The notes under the pieces are model-generated. The model saw only the letters and a program-made list of their open reading frames with translations, searched no databases and was not told the origin of the DNA. A stretch of 64,000 nucleotides of DNA from Ricinus communis (Eukaryota; Streptophyta; Magnoliopsida; Malpighiales; Euphorbiaceae), in contig NC_063258.1 in the NCBI RefSeq assembly GCF_019578655.1, positions 7,051,283 to 7,115,282 of the forward strand, in the 5' to 3' direction. Within the stretch, counting starts at the first letter, position 1; the number at the start of each line of letters is the position of its first letter. This document shows, one piece after another, positions 12,601-24,198 of the stretch. A program made the position numbers and the translations under genes.

Positions 12601-15600
12601 TTATGTTTACAAATATACCCCTATTACCGGGTTGTTTACTCATATTATAAAATTAACCCATTTAAGGGGTTGTTTTCTCATACTCACAAATATATTAAGA
12701 TTACGAGGTTATATTCTCCGATTGATAAAAGTCCCCGTATTACGGGGTTGTTTTCTCATATTAAAAAATTTACCCCTTCTACGAGGTTGCTTTCTCAGAC
12801 TCGCAATTACACTACTTTTACGGGGTTATTTTCTCAGATTCATAAATACACACATTTTACGGGGTTATTTTCGTATATTGATAAACATACCACTTTTACG
12901 GGTCATTTTCTCATACTAAATTATTATCACTATTATGGGGCTATTTTCTCATATTAAATTTTTAGCACTACTATGCATTTGTTTTCTCGATTTCATAAAT
13001 ATACATGTTTTACGCGGTTATTTTCTTATGTTTAAAAATATTCCCCTTTTACGGGATTGTTTTCTCATATTATAAAATTAACACATTTAAGGGGTTGTTT
13101 TCTCATACTCACAAATATATCAAGATTATGGAGCTATTTTCTTTGATTAATAAAAATCCCCATATTTACGGGGTTTGTTTTCTCATATTAAAAATTTACC
13201 CCTTCTACGAGGCTGTTTTTTGAGATTCGCAATTAAACTACATTTACGGAGTTGTTTTCTCATATTTATAAATATACACGTTTTATGTGGTTATTCTCTT
13301 ATATTGGTAAATATACCACTTTTACGGCACTATTATGGTGTGTTTTCTCAAATTCGTAAATATACACGTTTTACGAGGTTATTTTCTTACATTGACAAAT
13401 GTACCCCTTTTACGGGGTTGTTTTCTCATATTATAAAATTAACCCATTTAAGGAGTTGTTTTCTTATGCTCACAAATATACCAAAATTCCAGCATTATTT
13501 TCTCCGATTGATAAGTATCCCTATATTACGGGATTGTTTTATAATATTTATAAATATACCCCTCTTACGGGGTTGTTTTCTCATATTAAAAAATTTACCC
13601 TTTCTACGAGGCTATTTTCTCAGACTCGCAGTTACACTACTTTTACGGGATTGTTTTCTCATATTCATAAATATACACGTTCGACGAGGTGATTTTCTTA
13701 TATTGATAAATATACCACGTTTACGAGGTACTTTTCTCTTATCAAATTATTAGCACTATTATGGGGTTGTTTTCTCAAATTCATAAGAATACACATTTTA
13801 CGAGGTTAGTTTCTTATATGGACAAATATACCCCTTTTATGGTGTTATTTTCTCATATTATAAAATTAACCATTTCAAGGGGTTGTTTTCTTCTACTCAT
13901 AAATATACCAAAATTACGGGGTTATTTTCTCCGATTGATAAATATCCCCATATTACGGGGTTGTTTTGTAATATTTAAAAATGTACCCCTCTTACAGGGT
14001 TGTCTCCTCAATATTAAAAAATTTACCGCATCTACGAGGCTGTTTTCTAAGACTCACAATTGGACTACTTTTACGGAGTTGTTTTATCAAATTCATAGAT
14101 ATACACGTTTTACGAGGTTATTTTCTTATATTGATAAATATACCACTTTTACTGGGTCATTTTCTCATATTAAAATATTAGCACTATTATGGGGTTATTT
14201 TCTTTTCTTTAGAAATATACCCCTTTTACGAGGTTGTTTTCTCATATTATAAAATTAATCCATTTAAGGGGCTGTTTTCTCATACTCACAAATATATCAA
14301 GATTACGGGGTTATTTTCTCCGATTGATAAAAATCCTCGTTTTATGGGGTTGTTTTCTCATATTAAAGAATTTACCGCTTCTACGAGGCTGCTTTCTCAG
14401 ACTCGCAATTACACTACTTTTACGCGGTTATTTTCTTAGATTCATAAATATACACATTTTACGGGGTTATTTTATTATATTGATAAATAAACCACTTTTA
14501 TGGGGTCATTTTCTCATACTAAATTATTAGCACTAGTATAGGGTTGTTTTCTCAAATTCATAAATATACTCGTTTAAGAGGTTATTTTCTTATGTTTACA
14601 AATATACCCATTTTACGGGATTGTTTTCTCATACTCACAAATATATCAAGATTACGGGGTTATTTTCTCCGATTGATAAAAGTCCCCGTATTACGGGGTT
14701 GTTTTCTCATATCAAAAAGTTTACCCCTTGTACGAGGCTATTTTCTTAGATTCGCAATTACACTACTTTTACGAGGTTGTTTTCTAAGATTCATAAATAT
14801 ACACGTTTTACGTCGTTATTTTCTTATATTGATAAATATACCACTTTTACGGAGTCATTTTCTCATATTAAATTATTAGCACTATTATGGGGTTGTTTTC
14901 TCAAATTCATAAATATGCACGTTTAGGAGGTTACTTTCTTATATTGACGGATATACCCCTTTTACGGGATTGTTTTCTCATACTCACAAATATACCACAA
15001 TTACGGGTTATTTTCTAATATTTATAAATGCACCCTCTTACGGGGCTGTTTTGTAATATTTATAAATGTACCCCTCTTACGGGATAGTTTCCTCATATTA
15101 AAAAATTTACCACATCTACGAGGCTGTTTTCTGAGACTCGCAATTGCACTACTTTTACGGAGTTGTTTTATTAGATTTATAGATATACACGTTTTACGGG
15201 GTTATTTTCTTATATTGATAAATATACCACTTTTACGGGGTTCTTTTCTCATATTAAGTTATTAGCACTATTATGCGGTTGTTTTCTCAAATTCATAAAT
15301 ATACACGTTTTACGAGGTTATCTTATTTATTTACAAATATACCCCTTTTACGGGGCTGTTTTCTCATGTTACAAAATTAACCCATTTAAGTGGCTGTTTT
15401 CTCAAACTCACAAATATATCAAGATTACGGGGTTGTTCTCTCATATTAATGAATTTACTCCTTCTACAAAGCTGCTTTCTTAAACTCGCAATTACACTAC
15501 TTTTACGTGGTTTTTCTCTTAGATTCATAAATATACACATTTTACGGGGTTATTTTCTTATATTGATAAATATACCACTTTTATGAGGTCATTTTCTCAT

Positions 15601-17489
15601 ACTAAATTATTAGCACTATTATGGGGTTGTTTCCTCAAATTCATAAATATACACGTTTATGAGGTTATTTTCTTATATTGACTAATAAACTTCTTTTACG
15701 GGGTTGTTTTCTCATATTATAAAATTAACCCATTTAAGGGGTTGTTTTCTCATACTCACAAATATACCACAATTACGGGGTTATTTTCTGATATTTATAA
15801 ATATACCCCTCTTACGGGGTTGTTTTCTCATATCAAAAAATTTAAACCTTCTAAGAGGTAGTTTTGAGACTCGCAATTACACTACTTTTACAGAGTTTTT
15901 TCCTCAGATTCATAAATATACACGTTTTTACGTGGTTATTTTCTCATATTGAGGAATATACCACTTTTACGGGTCGTTTTCTCATATTAAATTATTAGCA
16001 CTATTATGCGGTTGTTTTCTCAAATTCATAAATATACACGTTTTACTGGGTTATTTTTTATGTTTACAAATATACCCATTTTACGGGTTGTGTTCTCATA
16101 CTCATAAATATATCAAGATTACGGGGTTATTTTCTCCGATTGATAAAAATCTCCGTATTACGGGATTGTTTCTCATATCAAAAAGTTTACCCTTTCTACG
16201 AGGCTGTTTTCTCATATTCGCAATTACACTACTTTTAAGGGGTTGTTTTCTAAGATTCATAAATATACACGTTTTACGTAGTTATTTTCTTATATCAATA
16301 AATATATCACTTTTACGAGGTCATTTTCTCATACTAAATTATTAGCACTATTATGGTGTTGTTTTCTTAAATTCATAAATATACACGTTTTACGGAGTTA
16401 TTTTCTTATATTGACAAATATACCCCTTTTACGGGGTTGTTTTCTCATGTTATAAATTAACCCATTTAAGGGGTTGTTTTCTCATGCTCACAAATATACC
16501 AAAATTACGGGTTTATTTTATCTGATTGATAAGTATCCCTGTATTACGGGGTTGTTTTCTAATATTTATAAATATACCCCTCTTACGGCGTTGTTTTCTC
16601 ATATTAAAAAATTTACCCTTTCTACGAGGCTATTTTCTCAGACTCGCAATTATACTACTTTTACGGGGTTGTTTTTACAGATTCATAAATATACACGATC
16701 GACGGGGTTATTTTCTTTTATTGATAAACATACCACTTTTAAGAGGTAGTTTTCTCATATTAAATTATTAGCACTATTATGGGCTGGTTTTCTCAAATTC
16801 ATAAAAAATACACATTTCACGAGGTTAGTTTCTTATATGGACAAATATAACTCTTTTACGGGGTTGTTTTCTCATATTATAAAATTAACCCATTCAAGGG
16901 GTTGCTTTCTTATACTCATAAATATACCAACATTACGGGGGCTGTTTTATAATATTTATAAATGTACCTCTCTTACGGGGTTGTTTCCTCATATTAAAAA
17001 ATTTACCGCTTCTACGAGGCTGTTTTCTGAGATTCGCAATTGCACTACTTTTACGGAGTTGTTTTCTCAGATTCATAGATATACACATTTTACGGGGTTA
17101 TTTTCTTATATTGAGAAATATACCACTTTTACAGCGTCATTTTCTCATATTAAATTATTAGCATTGTTATGGTATCGTTTTCTCAATTCATAAATATACA
17201 CGTTTGATGGGGTTATTTTCTTATATTATTTACTATTCCACTTTTATGGGGTCGTTTTCTCATATTAAGTTATCATCACAATTATGCGGTTATTTTCTCA
17301 AATTCATAAATATACACGTTTTACGGGATTATTTTCTTATGTTTATAAATATACCCCTTTTACGGTGATGTTTTCACTTATTATAAAATTAATCCATTTA
17401 AGGGATTGTTTTCTCATACTCACAAATATACCAAGATTACGGGGTTACTTTCTTCGATTGATAAAATCTCCGTATTACGGGGTTTGTTT
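6561..17489 (+). repeat. Satellite array 2, block a: 11-monomer higher-order repeat
   Basis: Plus-strand monomers of 38-39 bp open with YTRTTTTCTYAT and end in an ACGGGG-like block. About ten core types follow each other in fixed order. The marker monomer containing attaacccatttaag recurs at near 6566, 6988, 7258, 7686, 8115, 8590, 8961, 9388 and 9811. Common spacings are 423-429 bp; others (271, 371, 475, 625) differ by roughly whole monomers. A scrambled join with a partial monomer lies near 11180-11215. From about 12.2 kb two HOR subtypes interleave. The block is cut at 17489 by element E1. Confidence 0.95.
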
Positions 17490-19193
17490 TGTAACGCCTG
17501 CATTTTCTCATCATCCATATTATGTGCATTTACATTTAATCATTGGGCATATGATGATATATCAATGATATTTTTATTTTATGAGAACAGATATATATTA
17601 ATTATAAGTAGAGAATAAGAAGCATGATATTAGATTATTAATTTAGATAAGTTGATTAAGTACTTGGGTTATGTGTATTAAGCCTTAAGACTTAATTTAA
17701 CCAATAGTTGAAGGTTGGGTAAATAGATTGGACTTAAAAGATACAATTAAAAGTTAGTACCTATATATGGTTAGTAAGAATTAATTTAGGGTGATAAAAA
17801 TAGTTTAGTAGGTGGTGGCATTAAGAGAGGAATATTGAAAATTGGAACCATGAGCAAGCTCATTTTACCTCTTCATTTCTCTAAAATTCGTACATGGCCA
17901 AAAACACAAAATTTGGAATAAGAGAGAGAAGTGGAATACCTAGAAAAACTTAAGATTAAGATAGGATTTTGCCAACTATTGAAGGAGCCAAGCTAAAGCT
18001 AAAGGATTTAAGCATATTAGCAACCCAAAAGCTGAAATTGGTAAGTTGTTACTTGAGTGTTATTAATTTGTCATTAGGGTTCTTGATTACAAATTGGAAA
18101 AACTTCATTTGATGCTCTCATTGATTAATTAAAGGTCTGATTGTCGTGAATTAGTAGAGTATTGAATGATTGCATAAAGATTAAGCTTGATTTAAGTTTA
18201 AGTATGTTAAGATAGAAAACTGTCAAAATTCCAGCAACCTTGATGTTCTGTATTTTAGGCATAACATAGGTTATATAAGTCCAAATTAAGCTTAATTGGT
18301 GTCTATGGAAATTTTAAAGAGTCCTCTATAACTTTGTAGTTTTGTGATTTTGCTATTTTTGTCGTTTTGGTTGCTTAAATTGAGCAAACAGATTGCTGCT
18401 CGGGTACAACTAGCTGTATGACCCTTGCTCAGTAATTTGAAAATAATTAAATCTATAGAAGTCGGAATTGAGTAATTCTTCTTGGAGATGAAGGTCCCTG
18501 ATCGAGCAATGCTCTCTGGGCGCCGGCTTATTTGGAATTCAAGTGTTCAGGCTGGAGGTAAGGACCCTGATCGAGCTTGCTCTCTGGGCGCCAGACCTGT
18601 TGGATTAAGAGAGCCGAAAGGCTACTAGAATTTGGGGTTTAGGGTTCTACCGAGCCACTCGTCCCGAATAGAAAAGAAACAAAGATATTTTTATTTATTT
18701 ATTTATTTACTTATTTATTTCATTATGATATGATGACATCATGATTTCTGTTTATGTTCAGGGTTTGATATATGGATTCGAATAATTAATATTTCCTGTG
18801 AAGACTGCAATAGTCTCTAGATTAATTGATTTTATCTCACTCTCGAGACTGACAGTCTCAGTTGTAATTTTTTTCAGGTGATAGTTAAAGACCTTCGCCA
18901 TCGCACATTCGGCGATCACTTCTTCTTCTTGGACTTTTGTAATTAACTTGTACTTATATACTTGTCATTTTTACTCTAGAGAATCCGCAGTAGGAAATTT
19001 TAAAATTTATATAACTATTCTGACTCCTGTTGGTAGTATGATGATGTATTATACAAGACAATTATGACTACTTTATATTTGGTTAATTGTATATATGGAT
19101 TTGCGGGTTGGTAAGGCTTACTATGGGTTTCGGTGGCCTTAAGCCTACCCATTCCCTAGTGCCGGTCACGGGCCCCCAAGGTGGGTCGTGACA
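17490..19193 (+). repeat. E1 5' LTR, chimera of two LTR families
   Basis: Positions 17490 to about 18491 are nearly identical to the LTR of E5 (its minus strand from 54261 down to about 53271), starting TGTAACGCC. From about 18492 the sequence instead matches the 3' part of E1's own 3' LTR (about 25330-26026): gatcgagc / gctctctgggcgcc modules, an attt-rich stretch, and the terminal cccattccctagtgccgg ... gtcgtgaca. The join reads ggagatgaa|ggtccctg with only about 2 bp of microhomology. A clean LTR of either family would be longer, so parts of both were lost. Confidence 0.9.
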
Positions 19194-19196
19194 AAG

Positions 19197-19209
19197 TTGG
19201 TATCAGAGC
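19197..19209 (+). promoter_or_regulatory. E1 primer-binding site (initiator tRNA-Met)
   Basis: TTGGTATCAGAGC lies three bases after the LTR end (gtgaca aag). It is the standard plant initiator tRNA-Met complement used to prime minus-strand DNA synthesis. The same site occurs in E2 (minus strand, 34500-34512) and E6 (58511-58523). Confidence 0.95.
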
Positions 19210-19371
19210 TTAGGTTTAGTTTTTCCTTCGACCTAGGTTAGCTTTCTAAACTACTTCGGAAACTAGGATAAATTGAGTATGTCCTTGCATGTTTCGTTGA
19301 TTCTAGTATCTGCGCTATCGTTAGAGAGTCTGTTGGGTTAATAGCTTGTTGTTCACTTTCAGCTCTTGCCA

Positions 19372-20545
19372 ATGCCGAGAACCCGAGCGACTGCAGCTGC
19401 AGCATCGGCCCAGGAAGGCGAAGATGAGTTTTCTGCTCAGACGGCTCCTCCGGACCCAGCCCATGGTACTAGAAGGCGAGGTAGGCCTCGAGCAGCTGCC
19501 CAACCAGATCAGGGCGAGGCTCAGGAGGTACATGGTGCTGGTGAAATCCCAGTGGAGGCTTTTGTGTCCAGTATGACTGGGATGCAGAGGGCCTTAGAGC
19601 AGTTGCTAGTTTTCAAGCAGCAGAAGCAGTCGCTGGTGCGTGAAGCCGTGCTAGTGGGTCCCGATATTAGGAATCCGGACGATGTCCCTATGTCCGAGTA
19701 TACCAAGTTAAGACTGTGGAGTTTGATGGGATACCGGAGACCCTCTGGACTTTTTGGATGAGGTTGAAAAGAGGCGCCCGATTTGCCCGACAGGAGGACC
19801 ATCGAGATGGCCGGGTTTTCCTTGAAAGGAATAGCATCCCGGTGGTTCGGAGATTATATCCGCCCTTTTCTCGGATGGGTTGTTGTGGAGGCAATTCGAG
19901 ACAGATTCAAGAGTACTTCATCCCTTTCAGTGTAAGGAGTGGAGAGGTTTGAAAGGTTAGTCAATGGAGAATCATCTGTGGTACGAGTACACCGGTGCAA
20001 TTTGTTCACCGAGTAGGTATGCACCATATGCTATGGGATCATGGGAGCGTAAGAACAAAGAATACATTTCAGTGGCTCGCCCTTAATTTGTTTCCTTGGT
20101 TCAATCTAGGAGGAGCAGTTTCCTAGAAGTTACCCGACATGGCGAGGCGGGATGGAGATGACGCTACGAGGGTTTAGTCAAGGGACTGGCGATTGTAGGA
20201 AGAAGAAAACCAGGGTTGAGGGTCACCCAAAGGCGCACCGTCGGCCGCATTATGGTAGTGGAAGTTACTCTGGCGGCACCGACCAGCAGACCAGACAGAG
20301 AGGTCACCGTGTCCAAAGAAAGGGTAGGCATAATCGGAGGAGTAATCGAGTATTTCGACCTGGTCAGGGCTTCAGTGGTAGTGGGCGAGTTCAAAGCACA
20401 AAGAAGACTAGTTCGGGGCCGACACTTGTCGGATGTGTGGCAGGTCACATCAGGGACCGTGCCTAACGTCCAGTGGAGCCTGTTTTAGGTGTGGTGAGAT
20501 GGGAGATATGGCTCGAGAGTGTCCTCGCTATTTCGGTCGACCAGC
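19372..20545 (+). pseudogene. gag: E1 gag (capsid/nucleocapsid), frameshifted
   Basis: The ATG at 19372 starts MPRTRATAAA and the frame is open to about 19705. A one-base loss near 19708 (ttaagactgtgg, where E2 has the extra c) breaks it, and later pieces lie in other frames. The order is a basic, proline/alanine-rich N-terminus, a capsid-like region, then a CCHC-type zinc knuckle at 20481-20522. The knuckle reads CFRCGEMGDMAREC, so the histidine ligand is aspartate here, whereas E2 retains CFRCGEMGHMAREC. Gag would form the virus-like particle and bind RNA. This copy could not make a full protein as read. Confidence 0.85.
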
Positions 20546-20739
20546 TTTTCCGCAAGGCTCGTCCGCTAGTGCGACCCGACCACTTTTCCTCGCAACCCCG
20601 GGAACATTTTCAAGATGGATCTCGGTTTGTTGGCCGTGCCAGGCCGTAGTTTTGGAGGTAGATCTTCGGAGGCCGGTCTGGGGGGGTTCAAGGTCGAGCT
20701 CGTGGTCTCAACAATGTGCCGGGGGGCAAGCTAGAGTGT

Positions 20740-21120
20740 TTACCCTTACTCCTCAAGATGCGCGAGCCTCAAATGTCAGGTGTCGTACTATTCTTGTTTG
20801 TTATTCCGAGGCTAGAGTTTTGTTAGACCCTGGGCTACCCATTCTTCGTGATCGCCTAGTTTTGCCTTAAGATTGGATGTCCAGCCCGTTAGGCTCCCAG
20901 TCCCGATGTCGGTCACTACGCCGTTAAGTGAGGCCTTAGAGACCGATGTCGTGTATCCGTCGTGTCCGGTGTCTGTTGAGGGTCGAGATTTGGTTGCTGA
21001 CCTAATTCTTTTAGATGTGATGGATTTTGATGTGATTTTGGGAATGGATTGGTTAGCTTTGCATTTCGCCATGTTGGACTGCCGGGAGAAACAAGTGACT
21101 TTTCGAATTCCCCGGAGACT
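20740..21120 (+). pseudogene. E1 aspartic protease, frameshifted
   Basis: The active-site region reads RVLLDPG (Asp codon at 20826-20828). It then leaves frame within a few codons compared with E2, which continues THSFVSPSFA. The C-terminal protease motif VILGMDWL is intact in the frame at 20873-21217. The protease normally cleaves the Gag-Pol polyprotein. This copy cannot make an uninterrupted domain as read. Confidence 0.8.
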
Positions 21121-21176
21121 CGAGTTCTATTTTAAAGGTGAGCAGATACCTTCTCCCACGAATCTCGTGGTTTGGG

Positions 21177-22720
21177 ATGCTTCGCCGCGGATGTCAGGGA
21201 TATTTGGCTTTGGTTAGGGATACCTCTGCAAGGAAAGGTTGCGTCGAAGACGTTCCGGTGGTTTGCGAGTTTCCTGATGTGTTTCCAGAAGAACTACCTG
21301 GATTGCCGCCCAATAGAGAGATAGAATTCTGTATCGACGTGATACCGGGTACAACACCTATCTCTTTGCCGCCCTATCGAATGGCACCGGCCGAGTTAAG
21401 AGAGCTAAAGGAGCAGTTGCAAGACCTCCTAGATAAGGGTTTCATTAGACCTAGTACGTCTCCTTGGGGTGCTCCTGTTCTGTTCGTAAAGAAGAAGGAT
21501 GGCACCTTGCGTCTTTGCATCGATTACCGGCAACTAAATAAGGCGACGATTCGTAACCGGTATCCGCTTCCTCGCATCGATGACCTATTCGATCAGCTTC
21601 AGGGAGCTGTGTATTTCTCCAAGATTAATTTGCGATCGGGGTATCACCAGTTGAGGATCCGTGGTGAAGACGTGCCAAAGACGGCATTCAGGACGCGTTA
21701 TGGGCATTATGAGTTTCTGGTGATGTCGTTTGGACTCACTAATGCCCCGGCGGCTTTTATGGATTTGATGAATCGAGTGTTCAAGGAATTTCTGGATCGT
21801 TTTGTCATCATATTCATTGATGATATCTTGGTTTATTCCAAAAGCGAAGAGGAGCACGCGTGGCACTTGAGGATAGTACTTCAGACTTTGAGGGAACATC
21901 AATTGTACGCTAAGTTCTCCAAGTGCGAGTTCTGGTTGGAAAGCGTTGCTTTTCTAGGGCACATAGTGTCTAAAGAGGGTATTCAAGTGGACCCTAAGAA
22001 AGTGGAGGCAGTGACTGAATGGCAGAGGCCAACTTCAGTGACTGAAGTGCGTAGCTTTCTAGGGTTGGCAGGCTACTACCGTCGATTTGTGCAAGACTTT
22101 TCGAGGATAGCAGCGCCTTTGACTAAGTTGACTCAGAAAAATGTCAGGTTTCAGTGGACTGACGCGTGTGAGAGAAGCTTTCAAAAGTTGAAGGACTGTT
22201 TGACTTCAGCTCCGGTGTTGACCTTACCTTCTGGGACTGGTGGATTCACGGTGTATTGCGACGCTTCTAGAGTGGGTTTGGGTTGTGTTCTGATGCAAAA
22301 TGGAAAGGTAATAGCTTATGCGTTTAGGAAATTGAAGAAGCATGAACAAAATTACCCGACCCACGATTTGGAGATGGCAGCAGTAATTTTTGCATTAAAG
22401 ATTTGGAGGCACTATCTCTATGGAGAGACGTGCGAGATTTATACGGATCATAAAAGCTTAAAGTATATTTTTCAACAGAAGGATTTGAACCTGAGGCAGA
22501 GAAGGTGGTTAGAGCTTCTGAAGGACTATGATTGTAATATTCTCTACCACCCGGGTAATGCGAATGTTGTGGCTGATGCTTTGAGCAGGAAGTCGGTAGG
22601 TAGTCTTGCTCATGTCAGTGTAGAGAAGAGACCGCTGGCTGAAGGGTTGCATGAACTGTACGATCAAGGGTTTCAGGTGGAAATATTAGAATCGGGTGTG
22701 TTGTTAGCACATTTCAGGTT
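21177..22720 (+). pseudogene. pol: E1 reverse transcriptase and RNase H (long open frame, RT catalytic residue changed)
   Basis: One open frame covers the RT entry ([14 protein letters not shown]), fingers/palm ([14 protein letters not shown]), motif A, motif C (FIDDILVYS) and RNase H. RNase H acidic residues are visible in [21 protein letters not shown] and VVADALSR. Motif A reads [11 protein letters not shown], where E2's copy of the same stretch has aagattgat (Asp) in place of aagattaat (Asn). The first of the three catalytic aspartates is therefore replaced. The frame is lost near 22717, just before integrase. The enzyme would copy element RNA to DNA and degrade the RNA template. Catalysis is unlikely in this copy. 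Confidence 0.92.
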
Positions 22721-24145
22721 AGGTCCGTGCTTGTCGACGGAATCGGGATGGCTCGAATCGGGACCCACAGCTGCGGAAAATCTTGGAAGATGTGCGTAGG
22801 TCGAGCTAATAACTTTGTTATAAATGATGATGGCACCCTCATGATGGGCTCTAGGCTGTGTGTTCCCGATGTGGATAATCTCAGGAAGGAGATTTTAGAA
22901 GAAGCTCACTGTACAACTTACAGCGTGCATCCGGGCTCCACAAAGATGTACCATGATTTGAAAGGAAATTATTGGTGGAGCGGGATGAAGAGAGATGTAG
23001 CGAGTTTGTCTCCAAATGTCCGACGTGTCGGTAGTTAAATTAGAGCATCGGCCGTGCAGTTTCGCAGCTTCCTATACCAGAGTGGAAATGGGAAAGGATT
23101 ACTATGGATTTTGTATCAGGTTTACCCAAGACTTCTGCTGGTTATGACTCCATCTGGGTAGTTGTGGATCGATTGACTAAGTCAGCGCATTTTCTTCCGG
23201 TAAAGACTACATACTCTGTAGCTAAGTATGCAAAAGTGTATCTAGAAAGGATTGTCAGTCTTCACGACGTCCCGGTTTCCATAGTGTCTGACAAGGGGCC
23301 GCAATTTACTTCAAGGTTTTGGAAAAAGTTACAAGAGGAACTTGGTACCAGGTTGGACTTCAGTACGGCCTTCAATCCTCAGACGGACGGACAATCAGAA
23401 AGGACTATTCAGACCTTAGAGGATATGCTTCGGATGTGCGTGATAGACTTTGGTGGTCAATGGGATTGGTATCTACCGCTGGTCGAATTCATGTAATAAC
23501 AGCTATCATGCAAGTATCAAAATGGCACCTTTCGAGGCCTTGTATGGTCGGAAGTGTAGATCCCCCGTATGTTGGGAAGAAGTTGGTGAACGGAAGTTAG
23601 CAGGATCGGAATTGGTTCAGATCACTTCAGAAAAGATTCCGGTTATTTAAGAGCGACTGAAGACAGCTTTTAGTAGGCAGAAAAGTTATGCGGATCCAAA
23701 GCGGAAGCACGTGGAATTCAGTGTTGGGGAATATGTATTCTTGAAGGTGTCTCCTATGCGTGGTGTGTTGCGGTTCGGCAAGAAGGGCAAATTGGCACCT
23801 TGTTATGTGGGACCCTTTGAGATTATTGGCAGAATTGGAGATGTGGCATACAAACTAGACTTGCCACCGAACTTCTCGCACGTGCATCCGGTATTCCACA
23901 TATCGATGTTAAGAAAGTATATTTCAGACCTTTCGCATGTGTTACAACCACAAAATGTGGAAGTTGGTGAAGATTTGACTTACGAGGAGCATCCAGTCAG
24001 GATCGTGGATACTCAAGTTCGCCAGCTGCGCTCTAAAATTATTCCGATGGTCAAAGTTTTGTGGCGGAATCATTTGTCTGAAGAGTGTACCTGGGAAACC
24101 GAGCAGGAAATGAGAAGCCTCTACCCTCATTTATTTCAATCCTAA
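22720..24145 (+). pseudogene. pol: E1 integrase with GPF motif and chromodomain, frameshifted
   Basis: The N-terminal zinc-binding part (SVHPGSTKMYHDLKGNYWW) is followed by a frameshift before its cysteines. The catalytic core at 23104-23496 keeps Asp in MDFVSGLP, Asp in SDKGPQFTS and Glu in QTLEDML. Another indel lies near 23494, and an in-frame stop near 23648 (ggttatttaagag). The C-terminal part at 23711-24145 has VGPFEII (GPY/F module) and a chromodomain-like tail: YEEHPVRIVD, VKVLWRNH and EECTWETEQEM, ending YPHLFQS. This arrangement is typical of chromoviruses of the Tekay/Del group, whose chromodomain is thought to guide integration to heterochromatin. Confidence 0.9.
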
Positions 24146-24185
24146 GTGGGCCATGGTTTAAAATTCGAGGTCAAATTTCTTTTCT

Positions 24186-24198
24186 AAGGGGGGTAGAA
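24186..24198 (+). promoter_or_regulatory. E1 polypurine tract
   Basis: A purine run (aaggggggtagaa, with a single t) sits immediately before the 3' LTR start TGTAACACCC. This is the expected place for the plus-strand primer. Confidence 0.85.

Noticed and set aside
6561..17489. Telomere-like or interstitial telomeric repeat (ttaagggg, ggggtt)
   Set aside because: The plant telomere unit TTTAGGG is not tandemly present. The G-run occurs once per 39 bp.
6541..17618. Plus-strand repeat-peptide ORFs in array 2
   Set aside because: Same artefact as array 1. They end wherever a 38-bp monomer or an indel shifts the frame.
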